The translations under genes were made by a program, and so were the position numbers. DNA of 41,854 nt. Source: an uncultured Verrucomicrobiales bacterium. Lineage in GTDB: Bacteria; Verrucomicrobiota; Verrucomicrobiia; Limisphaerales; UBA1100. Location: the NCBI GenBank assembly GCA_913041895.1, contig CAJWKQ010000005.1:1-41854 (forward strand), given 5' to 3'. The notes under the pieces are model-generated. The model made no database searches and was not told the DNA's origin. It saw only the letters and a list, made by a program, of their open reading frames with translations. Of the stretch, positions 8,151-17,284 are shown one piece after another; positions within the stretch are counted from its first letter, which is position 1; each line of letters opens with the position of its first letter.

Positions 8151-9306
8151 CACGCCTATTAGTTTAATAACTCAAAATCAAAAACGGATATTATTTGTTT
8201 CCGCAGCGGATTGGGCTTTCCGAATTCATCGGCTTTCACTTGCTAAGTGGCTTATTGGACGAGGATTTAAAGTGGCGGTGATATGCCCCAAGGGGGATGT
8301 AGTTGAAGAACTCCAGCAGTCTGGGTTAGAGGTATATGAAATGCATTTGTCGAGAGACCGTATTTCCTTAAGTGAATTATTTGCCGCATCAAAATCAATT
8401 ATTCAATCAATAGAAAATTTTAATCCCGATATTTTGCACTGTATTTCCTTAAGATGTATCCTGCTGGGCTGGTATGCAACGCGCACTAATTCAACTTCTC
8501 CACGGCTAGTAAACCATGTTATTGGAATGGGTAGTATCTTTTCTGAGAACCCGAGGTCAATTAGATTGAAAATGATACGAGGTATAGTGGATTGGGGATT
8601 AAAAAGAGCATTCCGAATGCATAATAGTACTACCGTGTTTCAGAATTATGATGATCTGAGATGGTGGCAGCAGCGGGCAGGTTTACAATCCAATCAGGCG
8701 CTATGTATTCCCGGCGGGATTGATTGGCATCTGGATAATTATGAGGATACGCTAAATGAAGGCCGAATTCTATTTGTTGGGCGCATGCTCCGGGATAAAG
8801 GAATACTTGAGTTAATAGATGCATGGGGCGAGTTACTTAAAGAAGGAATATCTTCCGAACTTTATCTTTGCGGTGCAGTCGATCCCGGAAATCCAAATAG
8901 TTTTAGCAAAGCAGAAATGGAAACGCTCGCAGAAAAGAGAGGATTTAAATGGTTGGGCAGGCGTGATGACGTTCCGGAGCAGATGGCTCGAGCTGCATTG
9001 ATAGTCCTGCCAACTTATCGAGAAGGGTTTCCAAGGGTACTATTAGAGGCGGGGATGGCCAGCCGCGCAGTTGTAGCAACTGATGTTCCTGGGTGCAGGG
9101 AAATAGTGGAAAATGAAAAAACCGGTTTATTAGTGAAACCACGTGAGGTTAGATCTCTTTTTCGGGCGATGAAAAGATTAATAAATGATTCTTCCTTACG
9201 AGAACAGTTGGCCCACCGACTCCATGAGCGGGTTAAAGCAGAATTTTCCGATTCGGTAATCAATCCGAAATGGGGAGATCTATACGACAATATCACGCGA
9301 ACATGA
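8107..9306 (+). CDS. GT4 family glycosyltransferase
   Basis: A 399-residue GT-B transferase. KRILFVSAADWAFRIHRLSL starts the N-terminal domain. CIPGGIDWHLDN is the linker region, and YREGFPRVLLEAGMASRAV near residue 305 contains E-x7-E. It resembles the WbpH/PglA type of GT4 that is commonly encoded just before a WbpL-like initiating transferase. The frame is open back to an ATG at 8017, but that would overlap the amidotransferase gene by 134 bases. The ATG at 8107 reduces this to 44 bases and still leaves about 25 residues before the first strand. The stop overlaps the next start in an ATGA. Confidence 0.8.
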   Translation: MFWFIKLGIKQTKINTPISLITQNQKRILFVSAADWAFRIHRLSLAKWLIGRGFKVAVICPKGDVVEELQQSGLEVYEMHLSRDRISLSELFAASKSIIQSIENFNPDILHCISLRCILLGWYATRTNSTSPRLVNHVIGMGSIFSENPRSIRLKMIRGIVDWGLKRAFRMHNSTTVFQNYDDLRWWQQRAGLQSNQALCIPGGIDWHLDNYEDTLNEGRILFVGRMLRDKGILELIDAWGELLKEGISSELYLCGAVDPGNPNSFSKAEMETLAEKRGFKWLGRRDDVPEQMARAALIVLPTYREGFPRVLLEAGMASRAVVATDVPGCREIVENEKTGLLVKPREVRSLFRAMKRLINDSSLREQLAHRLHERVKAEFSDSVINPKWGDLYDNITRT

Positions 9307-10301
9307 TCCTCGGTATATATATCGGAGCGGCCTTGATGAGTTTGGCACTTTGCTATCCTGTTCTCTTTTGGTTGAAGAAAGAAAACGTTTGGGATACGCC
9401 TAATGCCCGTTCTAGCCATGAGCAGCCTACTATTCGCGGTGGTGGAATCGCATCATTAATAGTAATCTTTTTTGTGATAGGGATTTGGGTTTGTCCAGAA
9501 TCCCCCAGATTGGGATATGCATGGATAGGGGGCTTGATTGTTTTGTCATGGGTAAGTTTGCGTGATGACTTTGGAGGTGTGCCAATCTTTCAACGGTTAT
9601 TGGCGCAAATCGTTGCAGTGGGCTTGGTGAATTGGGCTCTTTTGGCAAATGACCATTCGTGGGGAGTTATTTGCATCGCGTGCCTTGTAATGGTGGCTTT
9701 TATAAATTTTGTCAATTTCATGGATGGCATTAATGGTTTGGTTACAGGGATGATAATGCTGGTAGCTCTTGGGCTGGTCTGGACGTTTCCGGATATTAAC
9801 TGGCTCTGTAAGTTTGTGGCTTTAGCTTTGGCAGGCTCAGTGAGCGGGTTTTTGCCTTTCAATTTTCCAAAGGCTAAAATGTTTCTTGGTGATGTAGGGA
9901 GTATTACTTTGGGGTTTTCAACTGCTGTAATCATTTTGTGGATATGGGCAGATAATTCGACAGTTTCGAATCCATTATTACTTCCAATCTTCGTATTATA
10001 TTTTTTCCTAGAAGGGGGTGCTGCCATTTTGCGAAGAATGCTGACAGGCGAAAAATGGTGGGAACCGCACAGAGAACATTTTTTTCAGAGACTGAACAGA
10101 AGTGGGTACGGTCATACTCGTACGACGGTATTGATAATATGTATTCAATGCCTAGTAATCCTTTTTATTTGGGGTGCTGTTTCATACAAATGGCCTCCTA
10201 TTTTGTCTTGGCTATTATCCTTACTGATATGGGTGGGTTTTTTTCTCTACGTTGAATCCAAGTTTATGGATACAAAGGAAGGCTCTTTGCCGAAACTTTA
10301 A
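9303..10301 (+). CDS. WecA/WbpL-like polyprenyl-phosphate sugar-1-phosphate transferase
   Basis: A 332-residue polytopic inner-membrane enzyme of the MraY/WecA family (PF00953), with about ten hydrophobic segments. Signatures visible are FVNFMDGINGL near residue 137 (the Asp-rich catalytic loop), FLGDVGSITLGF near 194, and HREHFFQRL near 255, the His-rich cytoplasmic loop. The reaction attaches a HexNAc-1-phosphate, or a modified 6-deoxy-HexNAc, to undecaprenyl phosphate. This is the committed first step of lipid-linked oligosaccharide assembly. It starts at the ATG at 9303 inside an ATGA overlap with the upstream GT4. The GT4 - WbpL-like - WbpM-like order matches the 3' end of many O-antigen loci. 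In Campylobacter the analogous initiating step is done by the unrelated PglC. Confidence 0.9.
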   Translation: MILGIYIGAALMSLALCYPVLFWLKKENVWDTPNARSSHEQPTIRGGGIASLIVIFFVIGIWVCPESPRLGYAWIGGLIVLSWVSLRDDFGGVPIFQRLLAQIVAVGLVNWALLANDHSWGVICIACLVMVAFINFVNFMDGINGLVTGMIMLVALGLVWTFPDINWLCKFVALALAGSVSGFLPFNFPKAKMFLGDVGSITLGFSTAVIILWIWADNSTVSNPLLLPIFVLYFFLEGGAAILRRMLTGEKWWEPHREHFFQRLNRSGYGHTRTTVLIICIQCLVILFIWGAVSYKWPPILSWLLSLLIWVGFFLYVESKFMDTKEGSLPKL

Positions 10302-10302
10302 T

Positions 10303-12132
10303 ATGGCCAATAGCATTCATCATAATTTGAGTCGTAATGAACGATTTATGATACTGCTCGTTGTATATGCCTTCGTTTTGGTGACGTCGACTCTTCTAGC
10401 ATACGGTTTGCGATTTGATTTTGCGGTGCCCACTGAACATCAGCTTTCTATTTTGAAGGTGTGGATGTGGGTTTGGCCCATCAAACTAATAGCTCTTGCA
10501 TTGGCAGGTCAATTTTCGAGCTTACTGAGCTTTTTTAGCATTCCCGACCTAAAGAGATTAGGTTTTGGGTTAGGAGTTGTAACAATGGGCTTACTATTTG
10601 TATGGAGTTTTATGCCGTGGGATTATGAAGTATCAAGGGGCGCAATCATATTGGACGGAATTGTAGCTTTCTTGGGAATTTCCATGATTCGCTTGGCCTT
10701 TAGATTAATCCGCCAAAATACAAGTTTAGCTGGTGATAGAGAACCTATCCGGATTGGTATAGTAGGAGCTGGAGCGGCAGGGGCAGCACTGGCACGTGAA
10801 ATGCAGGTTCAGGGAGGAATGCGTCCTATTGTTTTTTTCGATGACGCGAAAGAGAAACACGGCACTCAAGTACATGGTATTCCTGTAGTAGGCCCGGTTG
10901 AGATCTTGCAGAATCAGGAGCAATCTTTGGTAGAGGAGGTCGTGATCGCAATGCCTTCGGTATCCGGATCACGGGTGCGTGAAGTCACAAATGTGCTGCA
11001 GGGCTTAAACATAACTTTCAGGACGGTGCCAACGATGAGTCAATTGGCTCAAGGCCAAGTTGTAACAGCGTTACGCCCAGTCCGCATTAGTGATGTTCTT
11101 GGCAGAGAGTCAGTTGATCTGGAGACCAAAAATCTAATGGGATTTTTTGATGGAAAGACTGTTTTGGTTACGGGTGCAGGTGGAAGTATTGGTTCGGAAT
11201 TATGTAGACAATTATCGGACTTAAACCTTAAGCGTTTAATTATGGTGGAGAGGTCTGAAGCCTGCCTTTTTAAGTTGCATTCTGCAATCGATGGAAAAAC
11301 AGGACTGGTTCCGCAGCTATTAGATGTCCTCAACGAATCTGCAATGGAGAGCCTCCTTAAAAAATACAAACCTGAAATATTGTTCCACGCTGCAGCCTTT
11401 AAACACGTTTCATTATTAGAAGATCAGCCTGCGGTGGCTGTGTTAAATAATGTATTGGCTACTCATCAACTGGCCAGTATATCCGGAAAAAATGGAGTTG
11501 AAGCTTTTGTGCTTGTTTCGACCGATAAGGCGGTTGATCCCGCTAGTGTAATGGGCGCAACCAAGAGGATTGCTGAGCAGTTGATCGAAGGACATTCATT
11601 AAAAGGTGATGGAACAAATTATATGTCAGTACGATTTGGCAATGTGCTGGCTTCCTCTGGAAGCGTTGTCCCTATTTTTCAGAAACAGATTGAACAAGGC
11701 GGGCCTGTTACAGTTCGTGGAAATAAAACAACTCGATTCTTTATGAGTATTCCTGAAGCTGCGGGCCTTGTTTTATCCAGTGCAGCTCTTGGGGTAAATG
11801 GAGATCAATTTATTTTGGATATGGGAAAACCGGTTCGGATTGTTGATTTGGCTGAACAGATGATACGCCTCAGTGGCAAACTGCCCAGAGAGGAAATAGA
11901 GATCCGGTTAACGGAATTACTACCTGGTGAAAAAGCACACGAGTCCCTGCATTCGGCTGATGAGCAACTTGTTGATACCTCCCATCCCAAAATTAGAAGA
12001 GTTGAAGGATGCTGTATTCAGACTAACGAATGGGAAAAATTGAATTCAGAACTTAAACTCATTCGAGGGGCAAATGATGATACCGCTCTGACCTTCTTGA
12101 GGAAGTTTGTGCCCCACTTCCGCCCTCTTTAA
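10303..12132 (+). CDS. Membrane-bound UDP-GlcNAc 4,6-dehydratase (WbpM/PglF/CapD family)
   Basis: A 609-residue protein with an N-terminal four-helix membrane domain (to about residue 125). A CoA-binding-like Rossmann domain follows (VGAGAAGAALA near 154), then the SDR dehydratase domain with VTGAGGSIGSEL near 289. The catalytic region reads STDKAVDPASVMGATKR (about 405-421), giving the S-M-K triad of the WbpM/FlaA1/PglF group, where Met replaces the usual Tyr. The product is UDP-2-acetamido-2,6-dideoxy-4-hexulose, the precursor of QuiNAc, FucNAc and diNAcBac. The ATG at 10303 starts one base after the upstream stop; an in-frame upstream ATG at 10252 would overlap the WecA-like gene. It ends the plus-strand operon and converges with the TIG gene 17 bases away. 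Confidence 0.92.
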   Translation: MANSIHHNLSRNERFMILLVVYAFVLVTSTLLAYGLRFDFAVPTEHQLSILKVWMWVWPIKLIALALAGQFSSLLSFFSIPDLKRLGFGLGVVTMGLLFVWSFMPWDYEVSRGAIILDGIVAFLGISMIRLAFRLIRQNTSLAGDREPIRIGIVGAGAAGAALAREMQVQGGMRPIVFFDDAKEKHGTQVHGIPVVGPVEILQNQEQSLVEEVVIAMPSVSGSRVREVTNVLQGLNITFRTVPTMSQLAQGQVVTALRPVRISDVLGRESVDLETKNLMGFFDGKTVLVTGAGGSIGSELCRQLSDLNLKRLIMVERSEACLFKLHSAIDGKTGLVPQLLDVLNESAMESLLKKYKPEILFHAAAFKHVSLLEDQPAVAVLNNVLATHQLASISGKNGVEAFVLVSTDKAVDPASVMGATKRIAEQLIEGHSLKGDGTNYMSVRFGNVLASSGSVVPIFQKQIEQGGPVTVRGNKTTRFFMSIPEAAGLVLSSAALGVNGDQFILDMGKPVRIVDLAEQMIRLSGKLPREEIEIRLTELLPGEKAHESLHSADEQLVDTSHPKIRRVEGCCIQTNEWEKLNSELKLIRGANDDTALTFLRKFVPHFRPL

Positions 12133-12147
12133 ATCTATATATACCAA

Positions 12148-12172
12148 CTTCAGGGATTATCGTTCTCTGAAG
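12148..12172. terminator. Hairpin between convergent dehydratase and TIG-protein genes
   Basis: CTTCAGGGA (12148-12156) pairs with TTCTCTGAAG (ending at 12172) as a nine-base stem with one G-T pair and a seven-base loop. It lies at the convergent junction and overlaps the last codons of the minus-strand gene. Neither side has a strong T run, so at best it is a weak bidirectional terminator. Assignment rests on position and fold only. Confidence 0.3.
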
Positions 12173-15100
12173 GATTAGTAATTATGCTTTGCGTTGTCGC
12201 ATTTTGATCGGCAGCACTGGTTAAGACAATCCGACGAGTGGCTGCTCCCCCAGAATTGGCCCAAGACGCGTTGTTGTCATAAATTAATTTACCACTGACG
12301 GTTATTTTTTTGCCATCAGCACTAAAAGCTAGACCAGCTGGAGGACTAGCAGGATTTATGTTTACCGAGTAGTAGGAATTTGTCGCATTGTCTTCAAAGG
12401 TGATTGTTTTCACCCCGAGAAAATTCTGCCCATTGATGACCAGTGGTAGAAGATTGTTTGGATAAACACCAGTTGTCCCATTGATGTCATAGGTATCTAC
12501 CCCATTAAACCCACTTCCAGCTCCAGCAAAAGTTGCGGTAACAGTTGAGTGAAACTCAGGCATGGCACTTAGAGTAAAAGCACCTGTGCTATTAAGGTCA
12601 CTGACCACCGTGCCAAAAGGTGTTGATATTTTTATTCGACGGTGATTGATGATGGGTGAATCGAGAAGGTTTGCATTAAAAAATGAATTAGGTGCGATAG
12701 TGAAGTTAGAGTCAGTGTTTAAAGTTAGGCCGTTACTAAAATAATTAGGGGGGGAACCGATGCTAGCTCCAGAGTTGGCTGCAATTGTACTACCGTCAAC
12801 ATCCACCACTTCGGCAGAGCTAATCAGCCCGAAACCAGAGCCAATAATCTCTATCGAATCGAAATCCCTGCGATAATTTGAGGTTCCGCTTGTAGTTTGA
12901 TAGCTCTTAAATGTTGGGGGCACTCCAACCTGAAACCGCAGCTCTTGTGGAGAGACAAACGCATCTCGATCGCTGATTAGTTTAAATCTACGCCATTTCG
13001 AAGAAAGTAAAGAAGAGTCAGCTGCAGCGGTATTACTAAACTGAATTGCTTTAGTATTAATAGATATCGCAGTGTCAGTAACCGTTATTCCGTTAGCAGG
13101 GAGCGTTATCTTAGGCTGATCTGTTGAGTTAAGATCTGTACCATTTTCATCAACTAATTGGATTTCTGTGACTCCCCGAAGATTTGAGCCGGTTAAAGTA
13201 ATGGTGTCGCCGGTGTTGGGGTCCCGGTTATATGTGAAAGGAGTAGTAAACCCGGCAATGAAAGCAACCTCAGGTTGGGCATTAACATTAAATTTCTGAC
13301 TGTTTGAGTTTCCAATTAAATTATATACTTTAAACATCCTCATGGCATCAGTGCCGTTACCGTCGGCGGTTCCTGTGAAGAAGGTGTCTTTCGAAAGCTG
13401 AATGAGATTACCTCCATCAGCTACTGCGACTCCAACAGTCGGGAGATCGATATGCACCGCTGGATCCAAAGCTGACCCGTTTATATCCACAATTTCGATG
13501 CGGTAGGTGGTGTTAAGTGCTTCCCCTTGAATCGTTACAATTTCATCACGGTGGAAAGCCGATGTTGCGTTAATATCGTTGACTCCTGGATTAGCAGTAG
13601 TTCCTCTGTATAAGCCTGTTATTTTAGGAGTGCTGGTGATATATTCAATGAGGTTCACACTATTGGTACTGCTAAGAGATGCAGCCGCAGAATCTCTAGC
13701 CACACGCATTCTTCGGTGTCTGCCATCAGCGGAAGTTGAAATTGCGTTTATTGGAAGTATGGCATGAGAATCACTGCGTACTTGAAAATCGGCGGTAGTG
13801 CTATTGCCAGTTGCCGGGAATAACACTGTTCCATTTTCGTCTTCGACCCTGAAGTAGCTTAGTTGAGATTTAATATCTCCTATTGGACGACTCTTAAATC
13901 CGTAACCGTATATATCTAAATTATGTTCGGCTCTGTCATAAGTAAGATTATCTCGACTTGTTCCAGTAATGACTGGGGTTCCGGTATCTATGCCGATTCC
14001 TTCGGAGGCATCACTCTTGCCAATAGTATTCCAAATAATTATTTTACGAGTGCCGGGATCCCCTTCCGCTGCGTCTGTAATATGACCGGGGGGAATAATG
14101 ATTTGATTGTGTGATTCGATAAATGTCTGAACTACTGATCCCTGAATTGTTTGCAAGACGACATTGCCATCCAATATCTGAATTGCAGTGGCTGAGGCGA
14201 GGTTGCTTCCTTCAATAATTAATTTTTCTTGTGTACGAGTAAGTCGACCATCCTCACCAGAATCTGTAATGCGGGTAATGACAGGTGTTGTAGTGGCCGG
14301 AGAGATAGCATTTTCAAGTATAGACATTTGGGCATCATTAGGAAAAACAACAATGTCTTTGGGGCCAGGGCCTTTTATGTGCCCCCAAAGACTGTAGGTA
14401 TTGGTATTGCCCACAACACTAGCTTCTCCGCTCCATATTACCTCGAATCCTTGCCCCAGCTTGGTAAACGTATATTGGATGGGGCCTGAAATAATTCCAG
14501 GCCCTACATTGGTGGTTAACAGTTGGGCTGGGCCTAGATTGTTGGTGTAGTTATCAATCCAAGCACTAAAGTCCGTACGATTGAATGCGATGGGAATGCC
14601 GTCGGGAGAGACCCCAAGCTCATCTGCAACAAATAGGATGTCTGGTTGGAATATTGCTCTGCCAACGGTTTGAGAAAAATGTTTCAAGGTTGGTACTCCA
14701 ATAAATGCCGAGGAACCAGGTGTGGTGTTGTTGAGATTGATTACATTTTGACCGTTAGTGCTGACAAATATATCAGTCCATTCATGAGTAGCAGCCGTGA
14801 AGTTTATGCCGAGGAACGAATCAAATTGCTGCTCCCTGAATTCTATTTTATTTATCCCTCCACGCATTGCTACATCCACCAGTGCGGGAGGAGCTTGAAC
14901 GGGTAAACTAGATGTGATTGGTAGACCCGGGATTATGCCTGCATTGCGTCTGGGAACATAAGCTCCAGAAATACCTGTGGGATCTGGATAGATTCTCCCC
15001 GATCCATTCGGAAAAACAGGAATGGCATAAGTAGGCAAAAAGCTAGCGGGTGTCATCAGAACAACATTTGGATCTAGTCCTTCATATACATAGTTGTTGG

Positions 15101-15971
15101 TGCGGTAGAGATATTTTAGCCCTCCAGCATCGTCGTAAGTTAAGGCGTGACGCGGTTGATATTGTCCCCCCATTGCGTTTTTGCCATCGTAGTACACGCC
15201 GAACCCAAATAGTGTCGGCTGTTCGGTCCAAAAGATGGCCGTGTTACCATAGAATGCATCGGTGATTGCCGATAAGCTGGTCCAGGCATTACCCGTGGTA
15301 TCTGTGGTAAACTCTTCCATATCAGCAAAGGACGGCACCTGAGTAACTCCGACAGAAGGCGGTGCATCGTGTATAAGGCGGTAGCTAAAAGCTACATTGT
15401 TAATCATTGAAGTTGGCTTATAGGTAATCGGATCAAAATTTCGTAGCCTTACGTTGAAATTCAATTGAGTTCCAGCAGCATTGGTTGAGGTGGAGTGAAT
15501 ACCAAAAGCATAACGGTAGGGATTGCCGAGACCCAAATGGTTTACTATTAATCCAAGAGTAAGACTTTTGATATCGATTATTTGGCCGTTTTTTGCGGTT
15601 GTATTTAGCCATGAAGAATTGTAGTTGCTGCGGAATCCATGATTGCTTAGGTCAAGGCTACTGACTCCGCTATACTCGTCATTTTCGAAAAAATCATTGA
15701 CTGCATTAAAGGCTTCATTGACTGCTTCACGGCCTTCCAATCCAAAATATTGCATGAAGCTCGCATCGAATGCATATGTCAGTAATGGGATGTTCCACCG
15801 GAAAAAGGTTTTCAAGTCTTTTGGTCCACCGAGGTCGTCCGTGTAGTTGAAGTCAATACTTCCACTGCCAAGCTCATTGGCATGCATAGGACCCACCAGA
15901 ACAAAGGCACGAGCGTTTTGGGTCCCCCAAAGCCCAGCTAGCAAAACAAGAAAAAGTAAAAAACGTTTCAC
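12150..15971 (-). CDS. Very large exported protein with TIG/IPT-like repeats
   Basis: 1273 residues with an N-terminal signal peptide (MKRFLLFLVLLAGLWGTQNARA). About 530 residues of unrecognised sequence follow. Then come about six repeats spaced 103-120 residues apart, beginning near residues 562, 665, 782, 902, 1018 and 1137. Each has a 'p.it.......y.rd...i.GsgF...' start followed by a '.i.l.D.nG' strand-turn, typical of immunoglobulin-like TIG/IPT folds. No LPxTG, PEP-CTERM or membrane anchor is seen at the C terminus, so it is probably secreted or held on the surface by another route. HxxxH zinc motifs are absent from the N-terminal part. By hand count there are 24 N-x-S/T sites, and 13 have Asp or Glu two residues before the Asn. 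The start is a GTG at the base of a hairpin. Function unknown; adhesive or scaffold roles are typical of TIG proteins. Confidence 0.85.
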   Translation of the reverse strand: MKRFLLFLVLLAGLWGTQNARAFVLVGPMHANELGSGSIDFNYTDDLGGPKDLKTFFRWNIPLLTYAFDASFMQYFGLEGREAVNEAFNAVNDFFENDEYSGVSSLDLSNHGFRSNYNSSWLNTTAKNGQIIDIKSLTLGLIVNHLGLGNPYRYAFGIHSTSTNAAGTQLNFNVRLRNFDPITYKPTSMINNVAFSYRLIHDAPPSVGVTQVPSFADMEEFTTDTTGNAWTSLSAITDAFYGNTAIFWTEQPTLFGFGVYYDGKNAMGGQYQPRHALTYDDAGGLKYLYRTNNYVYEGLDPNVVLMTPASFLPTYAIPVFPNGSGRIYPDPTGISGAYVPRRNAGIIPGLPITSSLPVQAPPALVDVAMRGGINKIEFREQQFDSFLGINFTAATHEWTDIFVSTNGQNVINLNNTTPGSSAFIGVPTLKHFSQTVGRAIFQPDILFVADELGVSPDGIPIAFNRTDFSAWIDNYTNNLGPAQLLTTNVGPGIISGPIQYTFTKLGQGFEVIWSGEASVVGNTNTYSLWGHIKGPGPKDIVVFPNDAQMSILENAISPATTTPVITRITDSGEDGRLTRTQEKLIIEGSNLASATAIQILDGNVVLQTIQGSVVQTFIESHNQIIIPPGHITDAAEGDPGTRKIIIWNTIGKSDASEGIGIDTGTPVITGTSRDNLTYDRAEHNLDIYGYGFKSRPIGDIKSQLSYFRVEDENGTVLFPATGNSTTADFQVRSDSHAILPINAISTSADGRHRRMRVARDSAAASLSSTNSVNLIEYITSTPKITGLYRGTTANPGVNDINATSAFHRDEIVTIQGEALNTTYRIEIVDINGSALDPAVHIDLPTVGVAVADGGNLIQLSKDTFFTGTADGNGTDAMRMFKVYNLIGNSNSQKFNVNAQPEVAFIAGFTTPFTYNRDPNTGDTITLTGSNLRGVTEIQLVDENGTDLNSTDQPKITLPANGITVTDTAISINTKAIQFSNTAAADSSLLSSKWRRFKLISDRDAFVSPQELRFQVGVPPTFKSYQTTSGTSNYRRDFDSIEIIGSGFGLISSAEVVDVDGSTIAANSGASIGSPPNYFSNGLTLNTDSNFTIAPNSFFNANLLDSPIINHRRIKISTPFGTVVSDLNSTGAFTLSAMPEFHSTVTATFAGAGSGFNGVDTYDINGTTGVYPNNLLPLVINGQNFLGVKTITFEDNATNSYYSVNINPASPPAGLAFSADGKKITVSGKLIYDNNASWANSGGAATRRIVLTSAADQNATTQSIITNPSENDNP

Positions 15972-15991
15972 TGTTTATCTTAAATAAACAG
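15971..15991 (-). promoter_or_regulatory. Perfect inverted repeat abutting the GTG start of the TIG-protein gene
   Basis: CTGTTTAT (15971-15978) and ATAAACAG (15984-15991) form an eight-base perfect inverted repeat with a five-base loop. In the minus-strand transcript the 3' arm ends on the G of the GTG start codon. No good Shine-Dalgarno sequence lies outside the repeat. It may be an operator or an mRNA hairpin limiting initiation. Confidence 0.4.
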
Positions 15992-16040
15992 GCATCCCAA
16001 AGCAGGACCTAATACCTCTTGATATTTAGGCCTTAAAATT

Positions 16041-16052
16041 GGGCTATAGCCC
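16041..16052. repeat. 12-base perfect palindrome upstream of the TIG-protein gene
   Basis: GGGCTATAGCCC lies in the 176-base gap between the permease stop and the TIG-protein start, about 70-80 bases upstream of the latter. It could be a dimeric regulator site or a short terminator stem after nothing visible; there is no adjoining T run. Only the symmetry is seen. Confidence 0.3.
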
Positions 16053-16147
16053 TCCCTTGCTCTCATTATGGGCCCAGTAAATTCGAGCCCAACCCTTAGT
16101 TGTTCGCAGAAAAAAACGTGGCGTGAATAAGATGCCAATAAACGAGA

Positions 16148-17284
16148 TTAGCCGGCAAGGGAACTCACATATGAGGCTGCGTAATGAACGGTGAGAGAGG
16201 TCAATCCCCAGGCGCAGATGATGGCAATAATCAGTACGATGGCCAGCTCAGTGATCTGCATTGTCCATTGTAGACCCTTTCGGCAGCCGAGGAGGGTGAG
16301 AGTTTCTAATTCGCGAGTGCGCAATCGGCGGGTTAGAGCAATGATCAATGCCAAGAGTGCTCCCATTGCAAGGGTCACTAGCGAGTGATGGGCGTCTAGA
16401 AAATCACTGACGCGCAAAACCATGTACATAAGTTCGGACATGACATCTGGTGATTTGAGCACCTGCAGGGACGGATGATCTTGATAATGGGCTAGCAGTA
16501 GGGCTTGGGCTTTTTTACTCTCGGGCCGGACCAGCATGGCGGTTAAAGGGAAGGTCTCTGGATCTCCGTGAGGATGGAATGAATCAACATTTTCTTCTGT
16601 GATCTCGAGATGTTTCTTTACCAACTTTGGGCTGGTGCCGTTGTGATCAAGGCTTGGATCATGTCCATGCCATATGCCTTCGATGATCCATGCAGTCTTA
16701 AGACTCACAAAAATAGCTGTATCATCCGCTGTGTCAGATGGGGCAAGGACTGTGGTGATGTTTAGTTTCAGCGGATATTCTCCTGCCAAGTCGAATAAAT
16801 TTTCGCGGTCGGTCAAGAGCGTGTCGCCGGGGCGCAACCCCAGCTTGGTGGCGACGGCAGCACCAAGCTCGCAATCACCGAGTATTTGCATCGATTTCCC
16901 TTGGCGTATCTTGAGATTGCGGAAATGAAAATAATCCTTCCGGGTGCCCACCACGGGAAAACCTTGGCAGGTAAATTTGGAATGCAGCGGAATCACCTCA
17001 CCGATTTCCAGTTGTTGCAATTTTTTGTACTCGCCATTGGGCACAGTGCCATTATTTCGAGCCCGGAAATAAAGTCCGTGCAGGACGAGGTCAAAACGGC
17101 TGCCTTTGGGGCCGATCACTAGGGGCGTGGAATCGGCTCGGGCACTAATTGTGCGGTCAAATTCATCCACCAATTGGTGAGTTACCATTGGTAGATACAA
17201 TGCTATGGTTACGCCTAGAACCATTGCGGTTGATTGGCCTGAGCGTGTCCACAGATAACGCCATGCAAGAAAGAGACTACGCAT
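16148..17284 (-). CDS. FtsX/MacB-type ABC transporter permease
   Basis: 378 residues. One N-terminal helix follows AWRYLWTRSGQST (TAMVLGVTIALYLPMV). A large extracytoplasmic domain of the MacB_PCD type follows, then C-terminal helices (SLVTLAMGALLALIIALT and ITELAIVLIIAIICAWGL) around the conserved RELETLTLLGCRKG cytoplasmic loop. Family members (LolC/E, MacB, FtsX) are mechanotransmitters that act on substrates in the periplasm rather than pumping through the membrane. I use the ATG at 17284, preceded by GAGAG and overlapping the ATPase stop by eight bases, rather than the frame's further start at 17314. Partner is the ATPase immediately upstream. Only two clear C-terminal helices are seen where three are usual, so topology is uncertain. 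Confidence 0.8.
   Translation of the reverse strand: MRSLFLAWRYLWTRSGQSTAMVLGVTIALYLPMVTHQLVDEFDRTISARADSTPLVIGPKGSRFDLVLHGLYFRARNNGTVPNGEYKKLQQLEIGEVIPLHSKFTCQGFPVVGTRKDYFHFRNLKIRQGKSMQILGDCELGAAVATKLGLRPGDTLLTDRENLFDLAGEYPLKLNITTVLAPSDTADDTAIFVSLKTAWIIEGIWHGHDPSLDHNGTSPKLVKKHLEITEENVDSFHPHGDPETFPLTAMLVRPESKKAQALLLAHYQDHPSLQVLKSPDVMSELMYMVLRVSDFLDAHHSLVTLAMGALLALIIALTRRLRTRELETLTLLGCRKGLQWTMQITELAIVLIIAIICAWGLTSLTVHYAASYVSSLAG

Noticed and set aside
9015-10027. Long minus-strand open frames of 134 and 145 codons opposite the GT4 and WecA-like genes
   Set aside because: They lie fully antisense to well-supported genes, have low-complexity composition and no family features; they are shadows.
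6189-12132. An exosortase/PEP-CTERM-associated EPS cluster, suggested by the AsnB-type amidotransferase among GTs
   Set aside because: No exosortase, PEP-CTERM tail or EPS chain-length/tyrosine kinase genes are seen; the AsnB-GT4-WbpL-WbpM order fits general glycan loci equally well.
12150-15971. The large exported protein as a matrixin-like metalloprotease
   Set aside because: No H-E-x-x-H-x-x-G-x-x-H or similar zinc-binding motif is present in the translation.
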